A stretch of 64,000 nucleotides of DNA from Ructibacterium sp965146665 (GCA_965146665.1 CBCTHE010000003.1:186001-250000); one strand, 5' to 3'. Counted from the stretch's first letter, positions 43,533-52,553 are shown. Program-made: numbers and translations. The notes: generated by a model from the letters alone, not told the origin.

Positions 43533-44834
43533 CTATTCCTGGCCCCGCAGGTCAACGACCCGCTTGGCCTTTCCTGTTGTCCGTTCAATGGATTTCGGCT
43601 CCGCCAGACGCAGCTTGACCCGAAGCCCTAGAACGCTGTGGATTTTTTCCGAAATCTCTTTTTCCAGCCGCTCAATCTCGCTGAATTTTTCCAGAAGACT
43701 TCCGTCCACAAGCTCCACCACAACCTCCAGATTATCCAGCATGTTTTTGCGTCTGACAACAAGCTGATAGTTGGGGCTGACCTGCGGAAAGCCCAGAACC
43801 ACACTCTCAATCTGTGACGGAAACACATTGACGCCCTTGATAATCAGCATGTCATCCGTTCGGCCCTGGATATTGGCCAGCTGCCAGCTGGTTCTGCCGC
43901 ACTGGCAGGGCTCTGGAATCAAATAGGATATATCTCTGGTCCGGTACCGGAGCACCGGCATAGCTTCTTTGGTCAGGGTAGTGATGACTACCTCACCCTT
44001 TTCGCCGTATGGGAGAACCGCGCCTGTGGCGGGATCAATGATTTCCACAAGGAACATGTCCTCATTGATATGCTGGCCGCATTGATATTCACATTCTCCG
44101 CTGACTCCCGGCCCTATAACCTCGGTCAGTCCATAGTTGGTGGTCACCAGCGCGCCAAACCGCTTTTCCAAAGTCCGGCGCATCTCCCCGCTCATGCCCT
44201 CGGCACCGAAGAGACCGTATTTCAGTTTAAAGTTTGACTTTGGAAGCTCCATTTCCTCAACTACTTCTGATATGTACATGGCATAGGATGGCGTGGCAAT
44301 AAGGGCAGTTGTACCAAAATCCTGCATCAGCATGATCTGCTTCTGCGTATTGCCGCTGGACATTGGAACAAGCGTTGCCCCCAGCTTTTCTAGGCCGTAA
44401 TGCAGGCCAAAACCGCCGGTGAACAGGCCATAGCCAAAGGCAATCTGGGCAATGTCCTGGTCCGTGACCCCGGCCGCCGTGGCAATACGTGCAATGGCAT
44501 TGCTCCAGTTGGCAAGGTCGGACTTGGTATACCCAGCCACCACTGGCTTGCCCGTTGTTCCGGAGGAGGCATGAATCCGAGCCACATTTTTCATAGGCTC
44601 TGCGAACAGCCCAAATGGATATTGCTCGCGCATATCGTTTTTTGTGGTAAAAGGCAGCCTTTGGATATCCCGCAGGCTTTGGATCGCTTCAGGCTTAACG
44701 CCTGCCTCATCCAGCTTTTTCTTATAAAACGGTACATTTTCGTAGGCCTTTGTGACCATATGTTTCAGCCGTTCCAGCTGGATCTCCTCAATCGTTTTGT
44801 GATTACAGCATTCAATCTCTTTTTCCCAAATCAT
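43533..44834 (-). CDS. paaK: Phenylacetate-CoA ligase (aryl-acid CoA ligase)
   Basis: 433 residues. The start ATG overlaps the symporter stop by one base (TGATG). AMP-forming ligase motifs are present: the P-loop-like ASSGTTGKP (about 90-98), the FGAEGMSGEM and NYGLTEVIGPG blocks, and the C-terminal hinge YRTRDIS and GRTDDMLIIKGVNVFP. It activates arylacetates to CoA thioesters, or in reverse yields ATP from aryl-acetyl-CoA made by IorAB, giving substrate-level energy. This fits the neighbours. Confidence 0.95.
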   Translation of the reverse strand: MIWEKEIECCNHKTIEEIQLERLKHMVTKAYENVPFYKKKLDEAGVKPEAIQSLRDIQRLPFTTKNDMREQYPFGLFAEPMKNVARIHASSGTTGKPVVAGYTKSDLANWSNAIARIATAAGVTDQDIAQIAFGYGLFTGGFGLHYGLEKLGATLVPMSSGNTQKQIMLMQDFGTTALIATPSYAMYISEVVEEMELPKSNFKLKYGLFGAEGMSGEMRRTLEKRFGALVTTNYGLTEVIGPGVSGECEYQCGQHINEDMFLVEIIDPATGAVLPYGEKGEVVITTLTKEAMPVLRYRTRDISYLIPEPCQCGRTSWQLANIQGRTDDMLIIKGVNVFPSQIESVVLGFPQVSPNYQLVVRRKNMLDNLEVVVELVDGSLLEKFSEIERLEKEISEKIHSVLGLRVKLRLAEPKSIERTTGKAKRVVDLRGQE

Positions 44835-46309
44835 CAATCAAAAATCCCCTTTACAAATTCACTGCTGTATTTTGGTGTATAAATACTCACCAGCGGCGTG
44901 ATCACCAGGGAGACAATCATGGCAAACATACCAAAGGCGGGCGCGTATTTCGCATTGAAGCCCGACACGATAGCCGGGATAATTGAGGTCAGAAAGCCGA
45001 GCAGCATACCGCTCCATGCGCCCAGCCGGGTGACCTTCTTACTGTACAGCCCCCAAACATACGGACCGATGAAAGTGCCCGCCACGGTTCCCCAGGAAAA
45101 GGACATCAGTGTGATGATCTCTTTTGGTTTAAAGGCCGCAATGGCAAAGGAGAGAGCCACAAAAACCACACACAGGATCCGCATCAAACCAACCGTGTCC
45201 CGTTCTGACATATTGGGTGCAAAATGCCCTTTGATCAAATCTATGGTCAGGGAGCTGCTGGAGGTCATAACCACAGAGGAAAGCGTGGACATGGAAGCCG
45301 AAAGAATCAGCACAAGCAAAATCCCCATCATAACCGCAGGCAGCGCGCTGTTGAGCATCATTGGCATGATCGCATCAAAGCCCTCGGCAGGAACCTGGTT
45401 GTTCAGGAACAGCCGGCCAAAGGCCCCAATAAAATAAGCACCGCCGCCAATCAGCATAGCAAACAGCGTGGATATCACCGCCGCCTCTTTGATAGACCGG
45501 CCTTCTTTTACGGTATAAAATTTATGTATCATTTGCGGGAGCCCCCAAGTGCCAAGGCTTGTGAGCACCACCAGGGACAGCAGGTCAAACCAGTTTTTGC
45601 CGCCGAACCAGCTGGTCAAATCCCCGCCGGTTTCCGGCACGTCACGCAGGCTGTCCAGTCCGTTCTGCAGACCGCCTACAACCTCATGCGTCATGACAAA
45701 ATAAATCACCAGCACAATACCGACAATCATAATAATGCCCTGGATAAAATCAGTGAGCACCGTGGCCATATACCCGCCCAGAGACAGATACAGCGCGGTC
45801 AGAATCGCCATAATAACCATCCACCATATGTAAGGCACTGCCGGGAACACCGCGTTGAACAGATAGCTCAATCCCATATAGACCGATGCGGCGTATGGAG
45901 TCAGGAATATAAAAATTACGATGGCGCAGAAAATCTTCATCCCTTTGTCACCGTACCTGCCCTCAAAAAACTCCGGCATGGTTTTGGCGTTGAGCCGGTG
46001 TGTCATGCGCCGGGTCCTCTTAGCCAACACGAACCACGAAACCAAACAGCCAATCACAGCGTTTGCAATGCCAATCCAGACGGCTGAAATCCCCAGATTC
46101 CATCCATTTTTTCCTGCGTAGCCAATAAAGATAACCGCAGAGAAAAACGAGGTTCCATAGGCAAATGCGGAAAGCCAGGGGCCGAGGTTCCGGCCGCCCA
46201 GCAAAAAGCCGTCCACATCCTTTGCGTGCTTCATACAATAAATTCCCACCCCAACCATCAGCAGTACATAGATGCCAATTATCAGGGTATTGATCCCAAC
46301 TGCGCTCAT
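44834..46309 (-). CDS. Sodium:solute symporter (SSS family)
   Basis: 491 residues with about 13 membrane segments. The SSS features are seen at the N-terminus (DGFLLGGRNLGPWLSAFAYGTSFFSAV, split as LGGRNLG and SAFAYGTSFFSAV), then YLSLGGYMATVLTDFIQG and SASMSTLSSVVMTSSSS near the C-terminal third. As first gene of the operon it probably imports the substrate (an aromatic amino acid or arylacetate) with sodium; the substrate is inferred from context only. Start ATG behind AGGGGGAG. Confidence 0.92.
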   Translation of the reverse strand: MSAVGINTLIIGIYVLLMVGVGIYCMKHAKDVDGFLLGGRNLGPWLSAFAYGTSFFSAVIFIGYAGKNGWNLGISAVWIGIANAVIGCLVSWFVLAKRTRRMTHRLNAKTMPEFFEGRYGDKGMKIFCAIVIFIFLTPYAASVYMGLSYLFNAVFPAVPYIWWMVIMAILTALYLSLGGYMATVLTDFIQGIIMIVGIVLVIYFVMTHEVVGGLQNGLDSLRDVPETGGDLTSWFGGKNWFDLLSLVVLTSLGTWGLPQMIHKFYTVKEGRSIKEAAVISTLFAMLIGGGAYFIGAFGRLFLNNQVPAEGFDAIMPMMLNSALPAVMMGILLVLILSASMSTLSSVVMTSSSSLTIDLIKGHFAPNMSERDTVGLMRILCVVFVALSFAIAAFKPKEIITLMSFSWGTVAGTFIGPYVWGLYSKKVTRLGAWSGMLLGFLTSIIPAIVSGFNAKYAPAFGMFAMIVSLVITPLVSIYTPKYSSEFVKGIFD

Positions 46310-46363
46310 AACTCTCCCCCTATCACATATTTCAGCAAAGACCCATACAGATCATTAAGCCAT

Positions 46364-46393
46364 ATTATATCATAGTTGGGACAGTATTTTCAA
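46364..46393 (-). promoter_or_regulatory. Promoter of the aryl-acid operon
   Basis: Minus strand TTGAAA, 18 nt, perfect TATAAT with TG extended -10. It overlaps the end of the third M42 gene and makes the operon independent of that unit. Confidence 0.65.
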
Positions 46394-47293
46394 TAGTAAG
46401 TTTTGAGTTTTTTCAACATCATCCCAAATAATTTCTTCATTTCTGTGTCCCGGGAACCGGACAGGCACACAAATTTCGCCAAAATCACTTTTTGTTCCCG
46501 CGGTGCTGATCAGTTCCAGAACCCGGTCAGTTTTCCCGATGAACCACTGTACAGGAATATCTTCAGCCGCCGATGCCAGGCGCCTGCGCGTTTCGGCAGA
46601 GACCACACCGTTCCCATCCTTTATGGCTATGGCCGGCCCCCTTCCGGCCCTGCAGGTCTCCTGATCCGGGATCAGAGAAACCAGAAGGGTAAAATCAGGT
46701 TTTACACGCTGTACCGCTTCTATATATCCATTTTCACCCGCAAGCGCCTCGTTAATAAGTGTAAAGTTTATATACTTTTCACTTTGAGTTAATTCGGTTA
46801 TACAAAAACTCATGATACAGCAAGAGATTGAAGCGGATAAATTAAATCCGTAAAGCTTATTAGATTTACATATAACACCTTGTTGAAATTCGCATATTTC
46901 CCCAATATTGAAGCTTGTATCTGGGAATTCTTCAAGAATATAGCTGTCTTTATCATTTTTGCGAAGCACGCCAACCTCTCGTCCTTTATAACAGCACATA
47001 CTGTCATACAGGGCCTCTGGCTCCGTATGTCCCAATAAGGTGACCTCATGTCCCTTCTCTCCTGCCTCTTTCTCCTTTTTTTTTCGGATCACCATGACAC
47101 CGGCAGGGCAGGCGCGAAAAAGAATCAAAATGCGCGGACCTATCTTGCCGCTTTGACAGGATACCGCACCGAGCCGGTCCTGCCGAACCTGTAATTTTTC
47201 CCCGGCTTTTTTCTGATAGAATTGATAAAGAGAATCGTCCATTTTGGACAGTTCGGACACTTCCGTTAATATCCGCTGTTCCCGCTCTGTCAT
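46370..47293 (-). CDS. Degenerate M42-peptidase-like protein (third paralog)
   Basis: 307 residues from the ATG behind AGGAGG, overlapping the previous M42 gene by 4 bases (ATGA); a much longer upstream frame is a shadow. The overall order of M42 elements is traceable: RILILFRACPAGVMV replaces the AHMDEIGLMV region, KPDFTLLVSLIPDQE replaces the KPDAAIVVDVTH region, and ICVPVRFPGHRNEEIIWDDVEKTQNLLL matches the C-terminal helix. None of the metal ligands or catalytic Glu remains. It has no stop codons or frameshifts, so it looks maintained as a non-catalytic protein. Confidence 0.7.
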   Translation of the reverse strand: MTEREQRILTEVSELSKMDDSLYQFYQKKAGEKLQVRQDRLGAVSCQSGKIGPRILILFRACPAGVMVIRKKKEKEAGEKGHEVTLLGHTEPEALYDSMCCYKGREVGVLRKNDKDSYILEEFPDTSFNIGEICEFQQGVICKSNKLYGFNLSASISCCIMSFCITELTQSEKYINFTLINEALAGENGYIEAVQRVKPDFTLLVSLIPDQETCRAGRGPAIAIKDGNGVVSAETRRRLASAAEDIPVQWFIGKTDRVLELISTAGTKSDFGEICVPVRFPGHRNEEIIWDDVEKTQNLLLKILSQL

Positions 47294-48294
47294 TTTGTTT
47301 CCTCCTGTTTTGCAGTTTGTTCTATTACGAGTTTGACAAGCTCCCGCATGGCCTGCATATCTGAAATGCTGGCCACCTGTGCTGTGGTTTTTGAATACCG
47401 CACCGGTATTCCCAAACACAGACAATGATGCCCATATCCGGTTTGCCGCAGAACAGTTTCCTGTCCCTTTTCTCTGGTATAATAAGTCTGTACAGGTATG
47501 CCGCGGTGTTCCGCCTCTTCTACGAGACCTTGCAGTTCCGTCTGCAGCGCGGTGCCCGTTCCGGTTTTCAAAAGCAGAACCGCCCCTCGCCCTGCTTCTG
47601 GCCTGTCTTGCGGACCGGCCCAAATCCTGGCCTCGGTCCCGTCCAAAACCACCGTAATATCCGCCTTAATTTCCCAAGCGGCCGCCGCCATTCCGCGGTT
47701 GCCGATCTCACGCTGTACGGCAAAAATTACGTGCAGATTGCATGCCCAGTCATTCTGCAGAATTTCGGAGGCCACAGCACAGCCGGCCCTTCCCGCCAAA
47801 GCCCGTCCCTTCACAAATCCGTCACCAAATTCCTGAAATCTACTGTCAAATGCTCCGTAATCACCGATTTCTACAGCCTGTTCCGCCTCCTCACGGGAGG
47901 AAGCCCCTATGTCAATCAGCAGCTGATCCGCCTTGACAGGGGTCTCGCGTTCCTTCTTGGTTGCGAGATGAATGGCCTTCAGCGAGATAATGCCGTCAAT
48001 TCCATGGATACAAACCCGCTTGGAAACCAGAAACGCGGCGTCAATTCTTCCTACCGTCTCAAACTTCAAATAACCATCTTCGGTGATCCGGGTGATGATA
48101 ATGCCCGGCTCATCCATATATGCCGCAATTAAAATGGTTTTTGCATCTTTATCCGCTTTTTTTTCCGCGTGCAGACTCCCCATGGAATCCTCCCAGAGCC
48201 GGGTGCAAAACGGGGACAGCGCATTTTTTAAATACGAGCAGACCTGCGTTTCCATACCTGAAACACCATAGCATTCCTCAAGTTTTCTAAGCAA
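47290..48294 (-). CDS. M42-family protein lacking key active-site residues (second paralog)
   Basis: 334 residues from a TTG seven bases behind GGAGGG, overlapping the first M42 gene by 8 bases. The fold is clear (LLIDIGASSREEAEQAVEIGD and later blocks). However the first metal His is Tyr (AAYMDEPG), the bridging Asp in DNRAG is lost (LAGRAG), the catalytic Glu pair EE is RE (VQREIG), and the C-terminal His ligand is missing (PVRYSKT). The Asp in VVLDGTE is retained. It is therefore predicted not to hydrolyse peptides by the normal mechanism. Confidence 0.82.
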   Translation of the reverse strand: MLRKLEECYGVSGMETQVCSYLKNALSPFCTRLWEDSMGSLHAEKKADKDAKTILIAAYMDEPGIIITRITEDGYLKFETVGRIDAAFLVSKRVCIHGIDGIISLKAIHLATKKERETPVKADQLLIDIGASSREEAEQAVEIGDYGAFDSRFQEFGDGFVKGRALAGRAGCAVASEILQNDWACNLHVIFAVQREIGNRGMAAAAWEIKADITVVLDGTEARIWAGPQDRPEAGRGAVLLLKTGTGTALQTELQGLVEEAEHRGIPVQTYYTREKGQETVLRQTGYGHHCLCLGIPVRYSKTTAQVASISDMQAMRELVKLVIEQTAKQEETK

Positions 48295-49318
48295 GATTGA
48301 TCCCTCCCGTCACGGCTTCTGTAAGCAGATCGGAGACCGCCTGAATATCAGCAGGCTCCAGCGTTTCGACATTGGTGTGCATATAGCGCAGGGGGATGGA
48401 GACCAGCATAACCGGAATTCCGCTTCCGATCGTTTGAATCGCCCATGCCGTAGTTCCGCTCCCTCCGGATGCCACCTCTATTTCATGTGAAACATGCATT
48501 TCCTTTGCAAGGGCAATCAACTGCCTGGTGTTTTCATAATGGAGATTCGGTCCTCTGCATATGACCGCGCCGCACCCCAGCGGGAACACACCGGTCGCAT
48601 CCTTGCTGTCCGGCGTTGTGCCATGTGTTACATCAACCACAATGGCCGCATCCGCCATACCGGGCGCAATACCGGTATAGGCTCCGTGAAGCCCCAATTC
48701 TTCCTGTGTTGAAAATAAAATTTCAATATGATACGGGAGCGATTTTCCCGCAATCCTGGACAGACAATCAAGAATTGCCGCCATTCCCGCCCGGTTGTCC
48801 ATGGCGGAACCGGACATTTTGCCGCCCAGCAGCGTTACGGTCTTCGCGTCCATGAATACACCCGTTCCCGGCGGGATAAGCCTCCCGGCATCCTCTGGAG
48901 ACAGCCCGGCGTCAATGCGGAGCTCCTCCAGCTTTGCGGCCTTTGGCTCTTTATCTTTTTCCGGTTCCGGCCGGTATGCCCCAATCACGCCGTAGACCGG
49001 GGGATCGGTCAGTATTTTTACCTCCATGCCGCAGAGTATCCGCTCGTCCACACCGCCAAGGCTGACAAACTTCAAATAACCCTGATCATCCACACCCGAT
49101 ATCATCAAGCCGATTTGATCCATATGCGCTTCCAGCAAAATGGTCTTGGCCTCCGGTGCGGACGACTCTATACGTCCATGTACATTGCCGAACCGGTCTA
49201 TGTCCGCCGGAATACCCAGCAGTGCAAGGCTTTCGGTCAAATACTGCGCCACAGTATCCTCCGCTGCACTGAGACCGGGCATATTGGTCAATATCTCAAT
49301 TCGTTCTCTCAGTTTCAT
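48287..49318 (-). CDS. M42-family glutamyl/aminopeptidase, catalytically complete
   Basis: 343 residues from the ATG six bases behind GGAG. All M42 elements are present: EAHMDQIGLM (metal His), SAMDNRAGMAA (bridging Asp), STQEELGLHGA (catalytic Glu pair), IVVDVTHGT (metal Asp), SGGSGTTAWAIQ, and RYMHTNVET (C-terminal His). The family forms dodecameric tetrahedral (TET) aminopeptidases. It is the first gene of a three-gene unit of M42 paralogs and has its own extended -10 promoter. Confidence 0.94.
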   Translation of the reverse strand: MKLRERIEILTNMPGLSAAEDTVAQYLTESLALLGIPADIDRFGNVHGRIESSAPEAKTILLEAHMDQIGLMISGVDDQGYLKFVSLGGVDERILCGMEVKILTDPPVYGVIGAYRPEPEKDKEPKAAKLEELRIDAGLSPEDAGRLIPPGTGVFMDAKTVTLLGGKMSGSAMDNRAGMAAILDCLSRIAGKSLPYHIEILFSTQEELGLHGAYTGIAPGMADAAIVVDVTHGTTPDSKDATGVFPLGCGAVICRGPNLHYENTRQLIALAKEMHVSHEIEVASGGSGTTAWAIQTIGSGIPVMLVSIPLRYMHTNVETLEPADIQAVSDLLTEAVTGGINLA

Positions 49319-49355
49319 GTCTTCACTCCATTGCAATCATGATCCTTTTTCATAT

Positions 49356-49384
49356 AGTATAACACATCCCCGCGGGAAATACAA
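49356..49384 (-). promoter_or_regulatory. Promoter of the M42 trio
   Basis: Minus strand TTGTAT, 17 nt, TATACT with TG extended -10. Confidence 0.6.
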
Positions 49385-49491
49385 TCGTCTTATCTTCCTT
49401 CTTTTTCCTCTGTCATAATTCCGCTGTTCTTTTTTTATGTTGACTGCCATATCATAGTAATAAATCACACAGGTTTACAGGAGGGCTACAC

Positions 49492-50133
49492 ATGAGAAAG
49501 CAATTAAACATCACGACAAAGTGCACCCGGGAGCTGTCGGATAATAAGCGGCAGTATGCACTGGCGGCTGGGCTTTTCCTGCTGGGTATCCTGATTGGCA
49601 GTATTGCGGCTATCACCTCGAAGCGTGCGGACAGTGCTGAGATGAAGGCTTATTTCGACCGTTTCCTTTCGGCCTATCCTCTGCAGGGGGCGGCCCGGAG
49701 CGAGATTTTTCAAATTTCGATGCTCAATTATCTGCGTCTGGCAGCCCTGATGTGGATAGCAGGGTGGTTTGTATGGCTTCTGCCGCTGGGTGCTCTGCAG
49801 GTGGGAATCAAAGGCTTTCGAACTGGCTTTACGGTAGCCTATCTGCTCAGATGCTATCAGCTGCGCGGAATCCTGCTCGCGGTGATTTCCATACTCCCGC
49901 AGAACCTCATCCTGATTCCCGCACTCTGTTTCTTCATGGTTTATCAGATTAAGTTCGCGGCAGACCGCAGGCATCTGCGCGGCGTTGGGGCGGGTTCAGC
50001 GCTGAAACGGCAGGTTTACGGGCATAATTTGGCCATGACGGGCGTATTTCTCGCACTTCTCCTGATCTGCGCGCTGATTGAAGGCTATATTGTTCCCACC
50101 ATGCTTCAGCCGGTATGTGGGCTGTTCATCTAA
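49492..50133 (+). CDS. spoIIM: Stage II sporulation protein M
   Basis: 213 residues behind ACAGGAGGG, with about five membrane segments. The N-terminal hydrophobic stretch LAAGLFLLGILIGSI is followed by the PLGALQVGIKGFRTGFTVAYL block typical of SpoIIM. It works with SpoIIP and SpoIID in peptidoglycan hydrolysis that drives engulfment during sporulation. Its neighbour is a XerD-like recombinase, as in Bacillus, where spoIIM is close to ripX/xerD. A hint of a SigE -10 (CATATCAT) lies upstream at 49449-49456. Confidence 0.9.
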   Translation: MRKQLNITTKCTRELSDNKRQYALAAGLFLLGILIGSIAAITSKRADSAEMKAYFDRFLSAYPLQGAARSEIFQISMLNYLRLAALMWIAGWFVWLLPLGALQVGIKGFRTGFTVAYLLRCYQLRGILLAVISILPQNLILIPALCFFMVYQIKFAADRRHLRGVGAGSALKRQVYGHNLAMTGVFLALLLICALIEGYIVPTMLQPVCGLFI

Positions 50134-50200
50134 AAATTGGTAAAATCCAGTGGTTTTCTGAGATTTTACAGCAAAATTTGATCTTTTTCTTAAAAACCCC

Positions 50201-50229
50201 TTGTCAACGGGCAAAAAATTATGTAAAAT
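50201..50229 (+). promoter_or_regulatory. Promoter for xerD
   Basis: TTGTCA, 17 nt, TAAAAT; transcription starts just before the GGGAGGA site. Confidence 0.65.
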
Positions 50230-50255
50230 GAGAGGACACTAAGGGAGGAATTATT

Positions 50256-51146
50256 GTGGATGTATTGATCGACGAATACCTCGCGTATTTGGAAAGTGAC
50301 AAAAAGGTTTCCGCCAACACGCTGGACTCCTATCGGCGGGATATCTTAAAATATTCAAAATACCTTGAGGGACAGCATATCGGATGTGTCAGGGAGTGCA
50401 GCAACACCACCATCTTGAATTATCTTTTGTCCATGCAGAAACAGGGAATGGCCTCTTCCACCATTTCCAGGAATTTGGCCTCGCTCCGTTCTCTTTACCG
50501 TTTTTTACTGCAAAAGCAGTATTTAGCAGATGATCCAACCCAGAATATACACGGTTTCAAAAGTGAGAAAAAACTGCCTCAAATCCTCACCAGCCAGGAG
50601 GTTGAAGTACTCTTGGAGCAGCCAAAATGCAAGGATTTTAAAGGCTACCGTGACCGGGCCATGCTGGAACTGCTCTATGCCACAGGGATGCGTGTATCCG
50701 AGCTAATTTCCCTCAGAATTTCAGATCTGAACCTGGAGGTAGGCTTTATCAACTGCACCCATCACGGTCAGGAGCGTGTTATCCCAATTTATTCAGTTGC
50801 GCGGGATGCAATCCACGCGTATCTCACCCACGCCCGCGCGAAACTGCCGGAAATCCGGGACGAGGAGATCCTCTTCCTGAACCTGAGCGGCGCGAAGCTC
50901 ACCCGGCAGGGCTTTTGGAAAATCATCAAGTATTACACAGAGCGGGCCGGGATTGAAAAGGACATCACCCCCCACACGCTGCGCCATTCCTTTGCCATTC
51001 ATTTGCTTGAAAACGGCGCGGATTTGAAGTCCATTCAGGAGATGCTGGGCCACACGGACATCTCGTCGACCCAGGTCTATGCCCAGATTGTCAAAAGCAG
51101 GCTGAAGGATGTTTATAAAAATGCCCATCCCCGGGCAAAATCATAA
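50256..51146 (+). CDS. xerD: Tyrosine recombinase, XerD type, atypical beta-hairpin
   Basis: 296 residues from a GTG seven bases behind GGGAGGA. Core-binding domain (about 1-95), then the catalytic domain with Arg146 (TGMRVSE), His240 and Arg243 (HTLRHSFA), His266 (LGHTD) and Tyr275 (STQVYAQI). The segment that normally reads GKGNKER reads THHGQER (about 168-174), so the catalytic Lys is replaced by His or shifted. All other residues are intact. The length and position next to spoIIM fit XerD. Confidence 0.88.
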   Translation: MDVLIDEYLAYLESDKKVSANTLDSYRRDILKYSKYLEGQHIGCVRECSNTTILNYLLSMQKQGMASSTISRNLASLRSLYRFLLQKQYLADDPTQNIHGFKSEKKLPQILTSQEVEVLLEQPKCKDFKGYRDRAMLELLYATGMRVSELISLRISDLNLEVGFINCTHHGQERVIPIYSVARDAIHAYLTHARAKLPEIRDEEILFLNLSGAKLTRQGFWKIIKYYTERAGIEKDITPHTLRHSFAIHLLENGADLKSIQEMLGHTDISSTQVYAQIVKSRLKDVYKNAHPRAKS

Positions 51147-51180
51147 AAAGTATTTATTTTTACCAAAGGAGAATATTCTT

Positions 51181-52449
51181 ATGAAAGTACTGGTTATTGG
51201 AGGCGGCGGCCGGGAACATGCCATTATATGGAAGCTGAAGCAGAGCCCCAAGGTGGATAAAATTTATTGTGCGCCCGGAAACGGGGGTATATCCGAGCTG
51301 GCCGAATGTGTCCCGATCCCTGTTATGGATTTTGAAAAACTCATCATATTCGCCAAGAAAGAGGGCATCGGCCTGACTGTCGTGGCCCCGGATGATCCGC
51401 TTGCCGCCGGCGCGGTAGACGCGTTTGAGGCCGCTGGGCTTCGGGCGTTCGGCCCGAATAAAGCCGCCGCCGTTATTGAGGGAAGCAAGGCGTTTTCAAA
51501 AGATCTGATGAAGAAATACCATATTCCCACCGCGGCCTATGAAGTGTTTGACAACAGCGGGGATGCCATTTCCTATATCAGAGCGCAGGACCAGTTTCCG
51601 GTTGTTGTAAAGGCGGACGGGCTCGCTCTCGGAAAGGGTGTCATCATCGCGCAGGATTTGAATGAGGCTGAAACTGCCGTCCGCGAAATCATGGATGATA
51701 AGGTTTTTGGTGCGGCGGGCGGCAAAGTGGTCATCGAAGAATTTTTGACCGGACCTGAAATTTCCGTGCTGGCTTTCACGGACGGAAAGGTGGTCAGACC
51801 CATGGTTTCGGCGCAGGATCACAAACGTGCCTTTGACAACGACGAGGGCCCGAATACCGGCGGCATGGGGACTTTCTCGCCCAGCCGTATCTATACAGAG
51901 GAGCTTGCGCGGGAATGTATGGAAAAGATCTTCCTCCCCACCATGCGTGCCATGAATGCGGAAGGTCGTACCTTTAAAGGTGTTTTGTACTTCGGCCTTA
52001 TGAAGACGGCGCAGGGCGTTAAGGTGATCGAATACAACTGCCGGTTTGGCGATCCGGAAACCCAGGTGGTTTTACCTCGGCTGAAAACCGATTTGTTTGA
52101 CATCTTTAACGCTGTGATTGATGAAGAGCTCGAAACGATTCCGATTGAATGGGATGACAATGCGGCGGTCTGTGTGGTTCTGGCCTCCGGCGGATATCCC
52201 AGGCAATATGCAAAAGGCTATTCCATTGATGGCATCAAGCAGGCTGAAAGTCTGGGGGCTCTGGTTTTCCACGCCGGAACTGTGTATGAGGACGGGGCTT
52301 TCCGCACCGCAGGCGGCCGGGTGCTTGGCGTAACGGCCACCGGACAGGATCTTGATGCCGCCATCCGTCAGGCATACCGCTTTGTGGATCTGATCTCGTT
52401 TCAGGATATGCACTTCCGAAAAGATATTGGCATTAAAAAAGATCAATAA
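51181..52449 (+). CDS. purD: Phosphoribosylamine-glycine ligase (GARS)
   Basis: 422 residues from the ATG behind AAAGGAG; the in-frame upstream ATG lies inside xerD. ATP-grasp enzyme of purine synthesis, joining phosphoribosylamine and glycine. Seen: KVLVIGGGGREHAI (2-15), PVVVKADGLALGKGV, EEFLTGPEISVLAF, GPNTGGMGTFSPS and YNCRFGDPETQVVLPRL. It is 34 bases after xerD and unlinked to other pur genes in this window. Confidence 0.97.
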   Translation: MKVLVIGGGGREHAIIWKLKQSPKVDKIYCAPGNGGISELAECVPIPVMDFEKLIIFAKKEGIGLTVVAPDDPLAAGAVDAFEAAGLRAFGPNKAAAVIEGSKAFSKDLMKKYHIPTAAYEVFDNSGDAISYIRAQDQFPVVVKADGLALGKGVIIAQDLNEAETAVREIMDDKVFGAAGGKVVIEEFLTGPEISVLAFTDGKVVRPMVSAQDHKRAFDNDEGPNTGGMGTFSPSRIYTEELARECMEKIFLPTMRAMNAEGRTFKGVLYFGLMKTAQGVKVIEYNCRFGDPETQVVLPRLKTDLFDIFNAVIDEELETIPIEWDDNAAVCVVLASGGYPRQYAKGYSIDGIKQAESLGALVFHAGTVYEDGAFRTAGGRVLGVTATGQDLDAAIRQAYRFVDLISFQDMHFRKDIGIKKDQ

Positions 52450-52467
52450 AAGTTAGTTATATTGTTT

Positions 52468-52502
52468 AAACAGCCGATCCCCAGAGGAACGGCTGTTTTG
52501 CT
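52468..52502 (+). terminator. Terminator of purD
   Basis: AAACAGCCG / CGGCTGTTT with a 13-nt loop, followed by TGCTTTT. Confidence 0.75.
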
Positions 52503-52553
52503 TTTCACAATGCATAATTTTTATAGGCTGGGCTGAAAACGGGGAAAAAATGC

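Noticed and set aside
47294..47623. N-terminal extension of the third M42-like gene (frame open to 47623)
   Set aside because: The extra residues are Arg/Gly-rich antisense translation of the second M42 gene. The AGGAGG-ATG at 47293 with a 4-base overlap is the natural start.
36704..51146. Two tyrosine recombinases as signs of an integrated element
   Set aside because: Both look like housekeeping XerC/XerD, they lie 13 kb apart among core genes, and no att repeats, relaxase, phage or transposase genes are near.
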